A stretch of DNA of 64,000 nucleotides from Piper betle (lineage: Eukaryota > Streptophyta > Magnoliopsida > Piperales > Piperaceae): the NCBI GenBank assembly GCA_033002965.1, contig JAURVB010001668.1:36342-100341 (forward strand). Direction: 5' to 3'. The notes beneath the pieces were generated by a model, which was not told where the DNA came from, did not search any database, and saw nothing but the letters and a program-made list of their open reading frames with translations. A program made the position numbers and the translations under genes. Below are positions 1 to 9,729 of this stretch, piece by piece. Position 1 is the stretch's first letter, and the number at the start of each line of letters is the position of its first letter.

Positions 1-640
1 ATGATCTAAGCCTTATAGTGTCGATTGTGCCATGATTGGAGGCGTGATTTTAAGGTTTCAGTAATCTCAAAAAATGTATCGTGAGGAAGTATAGGCCAAC
101 CCCGTTTTATGACCTTTTCAAAGTGTGGGTCCGATGTCCAATAGTTTAGGAATCTAAAGGGTCTTCTTGTAAGTTTGACAGTTTGGGGTTTGAGAGTTAT
201 AATGATGAAGATGTGGGCAGAGGCATTTGTGAGTTATAGGTGCAGGGATTTTGCACGGGGAAACTGTAAAAGCCAAGACTCAGAGGCGCAGGCTTGGTCG
301 AGTCTAGCACTAATCCTAGCATGCGCAGATTGCTTATTGCTCCACAAGTGAAATGAGTGCCAGTGTGTCCTAAATCACGAAGATTGACTTTTGCCCAAGC
401 AACAGAAATCTTGTTTTGGAAATTAGGTAGCCAACGACCACCTGATTTCTCGGACCTATTCGGGGTGAAGTTGGGGCCCCCGAGGACAAGCCATTGGTTA
501 GAGGATGGTGTAAGATGGAGCCCAACCAGGAAAATGAAGTTAATTTTTTTATCCTTAAAGGAGACTCGTACGTTGCGTAGAAAAGAACGAGGGGCTCTCC
601 AGATGCCTTTTAGCTTGGCAGACTTAAATTTTGGTTTAAA
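1..640 (-). mobile_element. LINE (L1-type) endonuclease fragment, degenerate, cut by window edge
   Basis: Reading the minus strand from about 640 to 1 gives, across frame changes, the second half of a plant LINE endonuclease: a stretch like WLVLGGPNF (the usual WLVLGDFN), then SEKSGG, then DLGHTGTHFT (the usual DLGFSGxxFTW), then RISARLDQA and RFLNYWTSDPHFEKVIKRGW. These motifs in this order are characteristic of the C-terminal endonuclease region and linker of L1-like retrotransposons. The aspartate of the GDFN motif is lost and several frameshifts are needed, so the copy is dead. The reverse transcriptase would lie to the left, outside the window. The plus-strand 98-residue open frame at 357-653 is a shadow of this. 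Confidence 0.75.
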
Positions 641-2330
641 ATATTATAATTAAGTCGAATTATTTCTAAAATTGTTAATTTGGAAGACTCAATTAATAAT
701 ATAAATTGAAGCAACACTTTTAGCGTATCGAGAATAGGAGACATTACTCTAAATATATATAAAAATATATCAAATATACATAAAAGTATAAAAGGAAATA
801 ATTTTGTTAAGCTCTATGTATATGTATTATTTATCTTTTTTCCACCAAAGCTGACTCATAAATACAAGACTTACATATATAATATGAAAAATATCAATAA
901 TGAGTATTTTGTAGTCTAAAAAATAACTAGTACAAACTGATAAGTTAAATCTAATATTCCACAAGAAAATAAAACAATCTATATATTCTCTATATAAACT
1001 CTTAAAGAGTATCTATTGAGGAACCATCAAACTATAGACTTGATAGCATCCGAAACTTAATGGGTGTTATGTCACTCTCGACAATAATCAGTCCCTCTCG
1101 ATAATTAGTACATAACCAAAGCCTTCTTCATACCTTCGTATAACACTTGACGAAGAGTACAATGATCGAGTACTATCAAGCAGGACTCTTTAGGAATGAA
1201 ACAAATCTCTATCTAATCCAGAGCTCACTATGACTGACACGTGCACCCACTTATAGTACATGCGAGTTAGTTTCACCATATCTCTTCTCATTAAAAACTC
1301 GATAAAATCATAAATATAGGCCTAGGAAAATATTTATATAATAAGCCCAAAGACAACTTTCATTAGATCTTAATTAAAAAACTCGAGAGATCCCATCCTC
1401 GAAGGTTATTAATCTCCGAAGTAAAATATGTCTAATGACCCGTGTTAAGTGTTCGATAAAATAACCACTTAAAATCTCCTCTGATTTGGAAATTAAATCT
1501 ACAATAAACTTAAGTGATAATGATGAGAATAGTCCTGACGGACGTGTGGTCCAAGTTCCAAGCATGCGTCTCATCTATGATAAACTCAGACTCCGAAACC
1601 TTACATCGAAACCTTTGCTAAGTAAAACACTGTCATTTCTATATAATGCATATTCATAATGTGTTTTCATATCATGAATAACATCACAATAAAAAATAAT
1701 ACTAAACAAACCTACAACCAGAAATCCAGCATGCAAATCAAAACATAATAAAGAAACTAACTCATAAAAAATAATAAATAAATAAATAAATAAATTCATA
1801 GATAGATATATAAATAATAAATATATGAAAGTAAATAATACTTTAATCATAAAATAATAATATAATTATGCTATATAAATACACAGGCCAACACAAGTAA
1901 ATATCATATATACTTGTGTTAGTAAATATTTAAATAATTAAATAAATAAATATATAATAATTTGATAAACAAATAAATATATAAACAAATAGTTAATATT
2001 AATTAATCATAAATAATAATAATATCATAGTTATCCAATACAAGAATACATAATTAAATAAAAATAAATAATAACACACACACAACGAATAAATAGATAA
2101 ATATATATATATATATATATAAAAATAAATACAATTTAGTAAACATAAATAAGACTAATATTAATAAGTAAACATATCATTAATAATAATAAATAATCAC
2201 ATAAACATTCATCGTACACTATAAATATATCAATAAAAAGAAATAAAATAATGAATAAATAAATAAATAAAAATACTTGTAATGTTAAAATATGCTAAAT
2301 AGTGTGATTATACATCAAAACTAATGTAGG
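641..2330. other. AT-rich intergenic, no gene seen
   Basis: Strongly AT-rich DNA with A/T-homopolymer and TAAA/ATAA microsatellite runs, especially 1760-2280, and a short (TA)n near 2103-2120. The few open frames are low-complexity translations (tyrosine/isoleucine/leucine runs) with no recognisable domain. I see no gene. Confidence 0.6.
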
Positions 2331-3042
2331 GATTTTTGAATTACTGAAAATGGGTAAAAAGGTGAACCGAGTAACCAAAGCGACTCGAATGGGCAGATTT
2401 AACTAGGTCTAGGTGAAGTAAAGTAGTGGGCTGGGTCCGCTAGGCAGACACGAGCATGGACTGGCGAACTTAGACACAGGTTGGCAAACTTGGGCTCAAA
2501 CACAAGCAAATGGGCACCAAACGGACCATTGATGCCCGTCGCCAGAAAAATGCCAACGACGGTGTAACGAGGGCTGCCGCCGGTCGTGATTGACAAAGGA
2601 TGTCTAAGCGGAGTGAATGGTGACGGTGATCGACAAGGTCAGGCCAGCAACTGGATAGAAAATGACTAGAAAGGGAAGGAAATTGTCGCCGAGCAGGTGG
2701 AGTCGTAAGCGAAGATTCCAGTTGTGACTATCAATGAGGCTAGCCTCAAAAATGAAAATTACTACAGGAAGCTCGTTGGTAGTGTCGGCACATGAGTTGG
2801 GTATGGATCGATAACCGGCTACAAGGTGGTCACGATGGAATTGGTCTTGTGACCGGAGGTGGGCAGAAGACTTGCTAGTGGTGGCAAAAAGTGGAGGCGA
2901 CGCTAGGGGTGGAAATCATCCAAAATTGTAGGAAAATCTCTGATGGGTAAAACTAAGGTTGATGTGGACAATTCTGATCTTGCCGCGTGGCACGATATGA
3001 ATGCCCAATAACTCGTGGGCCTAGTGGAGTCCACCTAAGGTA
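2331..3042. other. Higher-GC unassigned segment, possibly an LTR fragment
   Basis: About 700 bp of markedly higher GC content between AT-rich flanks. On the minus strand the composition (GCCGCCACCACTAG-type pyrimidine/GC tract) resembles the GC-rich leader part of the long LTRs at 17300-17900 and 31740-32340, but I could not align it confidently. The 65-residue minus frame at 2399-2596 has no recognisable domain. It is bounded on the right by a (TA)n tract. Confidence 0.3.
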
Positions 3043-3043
3043 T

Positions 3044-3081
<38 letters not shown>
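3043..3081. repeat. (TA)n microsatellite
   Basis: Uninterrupted alternating TA for about 38 bp, directly readable. Confidence 0.95.
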
Positions 3082-3086
<5 letters not shown>

Positions 3087-3339
3087 TACCCTAAAAATCC
3101 CAGACAAATACTTAACGGTGCAACGGTTTTGATCTAGCCATAAAACCTTGACTAGCACATAAAAAAATTTTGTATATCTCGTCTATATACTGATAACTCG
3201 TGCTCTGCTATAGCATAACTGAAACTAGCATCTCCATGTCAAGCATAATCAACCTCCACTTCATACGACCATTTAGGTCCCATACTCAAGGTTTGAATAC
3301 TGGTCCAGCTCGAACTCAATTGAACCAAGTCGAAATTGG

Positions 3340-3433
3340 CCTAAACCGAATAAAATTATAAGTGGTAAAACACTAACCGAAGACAAGATTGACCTAAACC
3401 AGATAAAATTATAAACGGTAAAACATGTGTGAG
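3340..3433 (+). repeat. 53-bp imperfect direct duplication upstream of copia LTR
   Basis: CCTAAACC followed by a GATAAAATTATAA-type run and a GGTAAAACA motif occurs at 3340 and again at 3393, a period of about 53 bp. It lies immediately upstream of the putative 5' LTR and could be a duplicated tail of an older element. Confidence 0.55.
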
Positions 3434-3593
3434 GGGGAGAATTGTTGAGTTTATCCCACATCATGTTTTGATGTGACTGGTGACTTGTATATAGGCTAAC
3501 AGGAAAGTCTTATTTGTTAAGCCAAATTTTAGATTAAGAGAGGCATGTGACACCTGTTACAAGTCCCTTTTAAAGGCCCATTGGGCCCAAAAG

Positions 3594-3605
3594 TGGTATC
3601 AGAGC
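3594..3605 (+). promoter_or_regulatory. Primer binding site (initiator tRNA-Met)
   Basis: TGGTATCAGAGC, the canonical plant copia minus-strand primer site, lies directly after the short putative LTR and 112 bp before the gag ATG. This anchors the 5' end of the internal region. Confidence 0.9.
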
Positions 3606-3716
3606 CCAGTTGCTTTCTTGTAGTAAATTTTGGTGGTTGATATTTTTTGCCTACAAGGTGTTTGACGAAATTTTTAAGAGGCTAGTTGGTTTGTTTGTGA
3701 TTTATATTTTAATAAG

Positions 3717-4450
3717 ATGGTTGATGAGAAGCATGTTAAGATGATATCTGTTAAAGGGCCGAGTAACTAGCACTATTGGAAAGGAAAAATGATTGATCAT
3801 TTATATTCCAAGGATTTGTATGAACCTATCACTTGTCAGAAACCGACAGAGGAGACTGATAACAACTAGAATAAGTTGGATAGGAAGGTTATAACCTGTT
3901 TGAGACAATGGGTAGATGAAGGTTTATTTCATCATGTTTCTGAATTGATATCCTCAAAAGCTATAAGGGATAACTTCCAAGAGTTTATGAGAGGAATACT
4001 ATTGGCAACAAGACCCTTGTGATGAGGAAATTAGTGAACTTAAGGTATAAGGATGAAAGTAACATAAGTGAACATCTCAATGAGATGGAAGAGTATTATT
4101 ACTTAACTTGTCAGGATGAAGATGACTTTAGATGAGAAATGACAAGCTATCTTGCTCCTCAAGACATTGCCAGCGAGCTGGGAAACATTAGTGATCTCTT
4201 TGAGTAATGTTGGTCCAGATAAAAAATTCAAAATGGACATGGTAACAAGCAGTTTACTGAATGAGGAGGCGTGAAGAAAATCTCTACCAATTTTAGGGTT
4301 TCATGCATTAGAGTCAAAAGAGGCAAGAGGTAGAGCTAGAAATAGAGACACAAACATGAGGGACAAGAGTCGAGGAAGGTCTAAATCTAGGAAGAACTTG
4401 AAGTGTTATTATTGTAGCAAGACATGACATCAAACAAAGATTGTTCGAAG
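3717..4450 (+). pseudogene. Copia gag (capsid and zinc knuckle), broken
   Basis: Starts ATG at 3717 with MVDEKHVKMISVKGPSN, then an in-frame stop before HYWKGKM. The retained pieces LRYKDESNISEHLNEMEEYY and SLSNVGPDKK match the gag of Tork-type copia elements. The nucleocapsid knuckle near 4398-4445 reads CYYCSKT, stop, HQ, and DCSKLKK across a frame change, so the CCHC box is recognisable but interrupted. Gag would package the element RNA. This copy cannot encode a full protein. Confidence 0.7.
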
Positions 4451-4810
4451 CTTAAGAAAGTCTTGAAAAATAAGGACAACAAGGATCAGGGAGAAATGAA
4501 TACTAATGTTATACATGATGACATGGTGATTCTTTCTGATTGTGGGAATGATTATTTGACGGCTGATTGTAATGCTAATTGGGTAGTTAACTTAGGAGCA
4601 TCATTCCATGCAACTCCAAGCAAAAATTTATTTATTACCTATGAACCTTCGGATTTGGGTATAGTGAAGATGAAAAATAGTAATACTTCCAAAATTGTGA
4701 GACTTGGAGATGTGTATATAATAACAAACACAGGTTACAAATTGGTACTTAAAAATGTCAGACATATTCCAGATTTGAGGATAGAGTTTATTGTCAATTG
4801 GAGTGCTTGA
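4424..4810 (+). pseudogene. Copia aspartic protease, active-site Asp lost
   Basis: A 128-residue open frame. Around residue 50 the expected protease active site WVVDSGAS is read as WVVNLGAS, so the catalytic aspartate is asparagine and the next residue is also changed. Downstream motifs HATPSKNLF, YEPSDLGIVKM and LVLKNVRHIPDL match the Tork protease. The protease would cut the polyprotein, and without the aspartate it should be inactive. The reading then breaks before the pre-integrase domain. Confidence 0.8.
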
Positions 4811-4954
4811 TGATGAAGAATTTGGTTCACAATTTACATAAGTGTGTGGAAACTTATGAACGATTCTCTTGTTGTTGCTAAAAGGAATAAGTGTTATAGT
4901 TTGTACAAGATTGAAATGAGTCTACTTTGAAAGGAGGTTAATACCTCCTCGCTT

Positions 4955-5643
4955 GATTCCATTGTTGATTTGTGGCACCATCGATTGGAACACATGAGTA
5001 ATAAAAGACTAGAGACATTAAAGAAGCAAAATCTCATTTTCAAGGTCAAGGACATCACAATTAGTCCTTATGACCATTGTTTGGTGGGAAACAACGTAAG
5101 ACATCCTTTGCAAGTACAAGTACAAGGAAGTCAAAAGTTCTTGAGTTAGTACATACTGATGTGTGTGAGCCTATGGAGGTAAATTCTCTTGGCGTTTCTA
5201 TTTATTTTGTCACTTTTATTGATAATACTTCTAGGAAGATACGGGCTTATGGCATAAAAAATAAAAGTGATGTTTTTGGTATCTTTAAGAATTTTCATAT
5301 ATTAGTTGAAATAAAAACCGATAAGTGCTTAAAATGCTTTAGAAGTGATAGTAGTGGTGAATATTATTCTGTTGAGTTTGATGAATATTGTATCAAACAT
5401 GGGATTAGGCATGAGAAAACGGTTCCTTATACTCCTCAATATAATGGAATGGCTAAAAAAATGAACAAGACCATATATGAGAGGATTAGAAGTATGTTGT
5501 CTTCAGCTAAGTTGCCTAAAAGCTTATGGAGTGAGGCCATGAGCATAACTTGTTATTGGATCAATAGATCTCCCACACATGCCCAGACAATGACATATCA
5601 AAAAGGGTTTAGAGTGACAAAAAGGTCAGCTATTCTCATTTGA
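4955..5643 (+). pseudogene. Copia GAG-pre-integrase and integrase, catalytic Glu lost
   Basis: The pre-integrase zinc region reads DLWHHRLEHMSNKRL then YDHC near 4966-5080 and passes by frameshift into an open frame at 5077-5643. The integrase core shows the first catalytic Asp in HTDVCEPME and the second in RSDSSGEYYS. The third position of the DD35E triad, normally NGVAERMNRT, is NGMAKKMNKT: glutamate has become lysine. Family motifs KHGIRHEKTVPYTPQ and LPKSLWSEA are well kept. Integrase would insert the cDNA, and this copy should not be able to. Confidence 0.85.
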
Positions 5644-6099
5644 GAGCTTTGGTCACAAGGCCTTTGCACATGTGCCTAAAGAACAAAGGGCTAAGCTTGA
5701 CTCTAGAGCCATAAAATGCATTTTTCTAGGATATGGTGATGATAAGTTTGCATACAAACTTTGGGATCCTAAGAATAAAAAACTGATTTGAAGCAGAGAT
5801 GTAGTTTTCAGGAAGATCAAACAGTTGAGGACTTTGGTAAGTGAGAAGTTCTTCAAACAAAATCTCAGGAAAGCATGGAAAAGATAAAAGAACATTCAAA
5901 CCTCAACTAAAAGTGAAGAGGAGACTAAGGATGATACAATTATTCCCCTACCTAGTGATGATGAAGGTGAGGATGTGGTGTCAGATGATATTTCTGATGA
6001 GTTCGTTAATGATGTTGGACAAGAACTAGGCTGATTTTGATCAAGGGCTACCGACTAATATGAGGAGATCAGCTCGTGAACTAGTTCCATCAACAAGAC

Positions 6100-7620
6100 A
6101 TCCATCATCAGAATAACTGAAAATAACTGAATGTGGAGAACTAGAAAATTTCAGTGAGGTCAAAACTCATATAAAAAAGGAGAAGTGGTTGAAGGCAATG
6201 TAAGATGAGATGAAATCTTTGCATGATAATCATACCTATTAGTTAGTAGATCTTCCTAAGGGGAAGAGAGTATTAAAGAATAAATAGGTCTACAAGATCA
6301 AACATGAAGAAAACAGCACACAACCAATGTAGAAGACAAGGTTGATGGTGAAGGGCTTTAGACAAAAGAAAGGTATTGATTTTGATAAAAATTTTTCTCC
6401 TGTTGTTAAAATATCTTCTATTAGAATTGTTTTGGCTACAAGTTTAGATTTAGAAGTTGAATGTTAGACATGAAGACGGCCTTTCTACATGGTGATCTTG
6501 AGGAGACCATATGTATGGAGCAACCAGAGGGTTTTAAAGTCAAAGGAAAGGAATAGATGGTCTGCTGACTGAAAAGAGTTTTCATGGTTTGAAGCAAGTT
6601 CCTAGACATTGGTATAAAAAGTTTGATTCTTTTATGGAAAAGAATAGGTACAAGAAGTCTATTTCTAATCACTATTTGTTCATCAAGAGGTTTGATGATG
6701 GTGACTTTATTATTTTGTTGCTTTATGTGGATAACATGTTGATTGTTGGAATGATGGAGCTCAGATTGCAAGTTTAAAGAAGAACTTGAATAAATCTTTT
6801 GCAATGAAGGATTTGGGATCGGTAAAGCAAATCTTGGGAATGTCCATTCTGTGTGACATGGGAGCTAGAATGCTTTGGGTGTCACAGGAAAACTACATAG
6901 AAAAGGTGCTTGAAAAATTGAACATAAAAGATGCAAAGCCGGTTGGAGTTCCACTTGAGGGTCACTTTAAGTTGAAGAAAAGTGACTTAAGTGAAACTGA
7001 GATGAAGAAAATGACAAAGGTTCTTTATGCTTCTGCTATTGGTAGTTTGATGTATGCTATGGTTTGTACAAGGGCAAATATAGCATATGTAGTTGGAATG
7101 GTTAGTAGACATTTAGCAAATTTATGCAAAGAACATTGGGAAACAATTAAATAGATAATGAGGTACTTGAGAGGTATATCCAAAATGTGTTTGTGTTTTG
7201 GAAGTGATAAACCTTTATTGGTTGGCTATGCTAATGCAGTCATGGTAGGTAACTTGGAGATAGGAAGGTCAGCATCTGAGTTTGTTGTTAATTTTGCTAA
7301 TGAGGTTGTGTCTTAGTAGTATAGGTTGCAAAAGTGTGTTGCATTATCTACAACTGAAGCTGAATTTATTGCTACTACAAAGCTTGCGAGGAGATGTTAT
7401 GGACGAAGAGATTTTTGAATGAAATTGATGTTAAACAAGAGAGATACATTATACATTGTGATAGCCAGAGTACAATTCACCTGAGTAAGAATTCAAATTT
7501 TCAATCAAGGAGCAAAAACATTGATGTGAGATATCACTAGGTAAGAGATGTGTTAGAAAATAAATCTCTTGAGTTAACAAAAATTCATACTGAAGAAATG
7601 TTTTAGACATGAATGATTAA
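6100..7620 (+). pseudogene. Copia reverse transcriptase and RNase H, broken
   Basis: Fragments in several frames: a KGFRQKKGIDFD-type motif near 6355, FLHGDLEETICMEQPEGF near 6483, HWYKKFDSFM near 6610, the active-site box YVDNML near 6725 (normally YVDDML, so one catalytic Asp is Asn), an intact stretch MKDLGSVKQILGMSI at 6804, and KDAKPVGVPLEGHFKL. The RNase H part has LSTTEAEFIA near 7343. At least six stops or frame changes separate the blocks. Confidence 0.8.
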
Positions 7621-7687
7621 AGTTGTGTCAAAAGAGAAACATGTTTACTGTAAGAATGGAGCAGGCATTGGTGGAGCTTCCCATGCC

Positions 7688-7734
7688 GGCTAGAGGTATT
7701 TCATGGAGTACTGGCTAGAGGTATTTCATGGAGT
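7688..7734 (+). repeat. Two tandem 22-bp copies near the 3' end of the copia element
   Basis: GGCTAGAGGTATTTCATGGA followed by GT occurs at 7688-7709 and 7713-7734 with a 3-bp spacer, just upstream of the putative 3' LTR start at 7748. It sits where the polypurine tract should be. Confidence 0.9.
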
Positions 7735-7880
7735 CCGGAAAAAAGTTTGTTAGGTTATCCCCCTTCTATAAATACATGAAATTATAATCTTATTTTGGGC
7801 AAAAACTAAGATTTTATATATTTACTTCGTTTAAAGGAATAAAAACAATATCAGACACTTTTAATCTTTGATTTTTGGGT

Positions 7881-8238
7881 TTTGAAAAAAAAAACCATGA
7901 AAGGAGAAAGGAGAATTGTATGTATTAAAGAAAAATAAATGTTTTATTGTAATTCATTTACAATTGTCAATGATAATATAGCGAATAATTTTTTGTATAA
8001 AAAATATATATTTTATAGGCGTGACAGGGGAGCTAGAATGATTTTATTGAGATTTGCTTTCTCCCGTGAATATTTTTTTATATCAAACGCATTTGCCCGA
8101 TAATTTCTTTCTAAATTTAGGGCTTTGTACGTACAATTGCTTTTGTAAAGGTATTTTTTATCGTCAGTGTTAATTTCGATCGGTACTTCTCACCTTTATA
8201 TATTTAAATAGAAATTTAAATATTTAGTTAATCCTTGC
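7881..8238. other. AT-rich flank of copia element, no gene seen
   Basis: AT-rich, with no open frame worth reporting. It may include the rest of the 3' LTR of the copia element, whose end I could not fix. Confidence 0.4.
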
Positions 8239-8466
8239 GTGAGGTCTAAACGACCAACTTGCATTCGGATGGGGGATGGCATCGGGTTAGGCTCTCCATC
8301 ATCCATCGCCACTCTCATTAGTCTGGCAAGGGGTCGCCATGGTCATGCTCGTGATCTCCCGAGGAAAGGCATCAGCAACGAACTATCGTCTGGGTCATCA
8401 AGGGGCTCTGGCGGGAAGATCTCATCAGCGGAAGGCATGAAGCTCCTTCTGATATGATCACCAAAG

Positions 8467-8775
8467 CTATTTTCGGACATTCGCCCCGTCCAGGAATTTC
8501 TTAACACCGGGTGACTCGTAAACTTCCTCGTATCCCTTTATCATAAGCTCAACTCTAGCCGGCGAGTTAGAATAGAACCAGATAGTTTCTCCATTGTCAA
8601 CAATCATCTCAAGCTTACCCATTGGATCGCTAACTAACTCGTCCTCTTCGCTCTTGGGAACCGGTAAATTGATCACATCAGCATCTTCGTTAGGCCTAGG
8701 TTCTGGGCTACACCTGCGCTGTTTCTTCGCTTTTTTGAGCGATATAGAAGATGGTTCCCTCTTTTCCCATGCCAT
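8467..8775 (-). CDS. Unrecognised open frame, probable fragment
   Basis: A 102-residue minus-strand frame beginning MAWEKREPSSISLKK, basic at the N-terminus and acidic in the middle (KSEEDELVSDPMG), followed by GETIWFYSNSPARVELMIKGYEEVYESPG. Composition is ordinary for protein and GC content is higher than the flanks, so it may be a fragment of a captured host gene or of a transposon accessory frame. I do not recognise the family, see no intron signals that extend it, and find no neighbours that suggest a role. Confidence 0.3.
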   Translation of the reverse strand: MAWEKREPSSISLKKAKKQRRCSPEPRPNEDADVINLPVPKSEEDELVSDPMGKLEMIVDNGETIWFYSNSPARVELMIKGYEEVYESPGVKKFLDGANVRK

Positions 8776-8880
8776 TTGGCTGGACTTTTTTTACCAACAA
8801 AGATACATTCCCGCGCTAAACCCTTGTGTGAGGAAAAGGCCATTTACAAGATATGAATGGAATGAGGGTTTGGGTTGGTT

Positions 8881-9720
8881 ATGGGGTTAAAGTCTAATTG
8901 GGTGGCCCGTGGGGTGTGTGTAAGTTGTCAGAATATTCTTTGCATTTATGTAGCAGGTCTTGGGTGGTAGGAGTACGAGTGGGTCAGACGGCGGTAGTGT
9001 ACTATATGGTACGGTGGATGGGAAGGTATGGGTTGAGAGGCTCGAGGGGCGTCTTGCATTTACTTGGTTAAGGCCTGATTGTGGTCTTTTCTTGTGGTAG
9101 CTCTTGTCAAGCGCCATTTTTACGGGAACGAGACTTGTCTTAATTGCAAGACACTCATTAGCCCTGTGACTAGAGAAAAGAGTCCAAGCGTAGATCGGAA
9201 GAGAGTTACCCATAACATTGGTTCAACTTCACTTGCCTCCTCATCATGAACACCAAGAGGGAGTTGTAAATGATGATGAGCTGCTTATGTTGAGCGCGTT
9301 CACCATCAATCTTTATTCCGAGCTTGATAAGAATCTTGTGATCTTTTAATAGGATAAAATCTATGAGGCCTGATATTTAGAGCTTTCCCAACTGCATTTT
9401 TAACAGCATTGAAGGCATTGTTGATTTGTGGGATAAATCTTCCTACCAGATATCCTTGTCATGCAGTAGATTCCCCTCATGCAATAGATTCCTCCTCGTG
9501 ACTTCCTCCATAGCTGCGGAAGAAAGCTCGGAGGATCTCACTTTGCATGCTCATTTCTTCTAGCACTTGACGCATGTCGGCTGGGAGATTTGTCATAACG
9601 AGGCGCTCACAACAACAAATGAGGCAGGAGATGGGAAGATGGGGAGATAAAGAGCCTAGATGTCGGTGCCAACCTACAAGAGAGGGAGAGGATTACCCCC
9701 ATGGAAGATGAGAAGTGGAA
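8881..9720. other. Unassigned higher-GC segment, possible retroelement debris
   Basis: Continues the higher-GC block that starts at 8240. The minus strand has a 108-residue frame (8887-9213) of no recognisable family. A short frame starts with the ATG at 9596 (MTNLPADMRQVLEEM), followed by AFNAVKNAVGKAL-like text in another frame. The helical, charged text is the kind seen in LTR-element gag leaders, but no protease, integrase or reverse transcriptase motif is present. I cannot assign it. Confidence 0.3.
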
Positions 9721-9729
9721 GTTAAGATC

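Larger units (their letters stand above)
3443..7880 (+). mobile_element. Ty1/copia retrotransposon, Tnt1-like (Tork), degenerate
   Basis: Order of parts on the plus strand: putative 5' LTR starting TGTTGAG at 3443, primer binding site TGGTATCAGAGC at 3594-3605 (complement of initiator tRNA-Met), gag from the ATG at 3717, protease, GAG-pre-integrase, integrase, reverse transcriptase, RNase H, and a putative 3' LTR starting TGTTAGG at 7748 with a TATAAATA at 7767. The order integrase before reverse transcriptase defines copia. The wording of the protease, integrase and 3' domains is close to tobacco Tnt1. Stop codons and frameshifts are spread throughout, for example in gag at about 3768 and in the zinc knuckle near 4425. 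The two LTRs do not match clearly, so the outer boundaries are approximate. Confidence 0.85.

Noticed and set aside
357..653. Plus-strand 98-residue frame
   Set aside because: It lies antisense to the LINE endonuclease text, which carries recognisable motifs in order.
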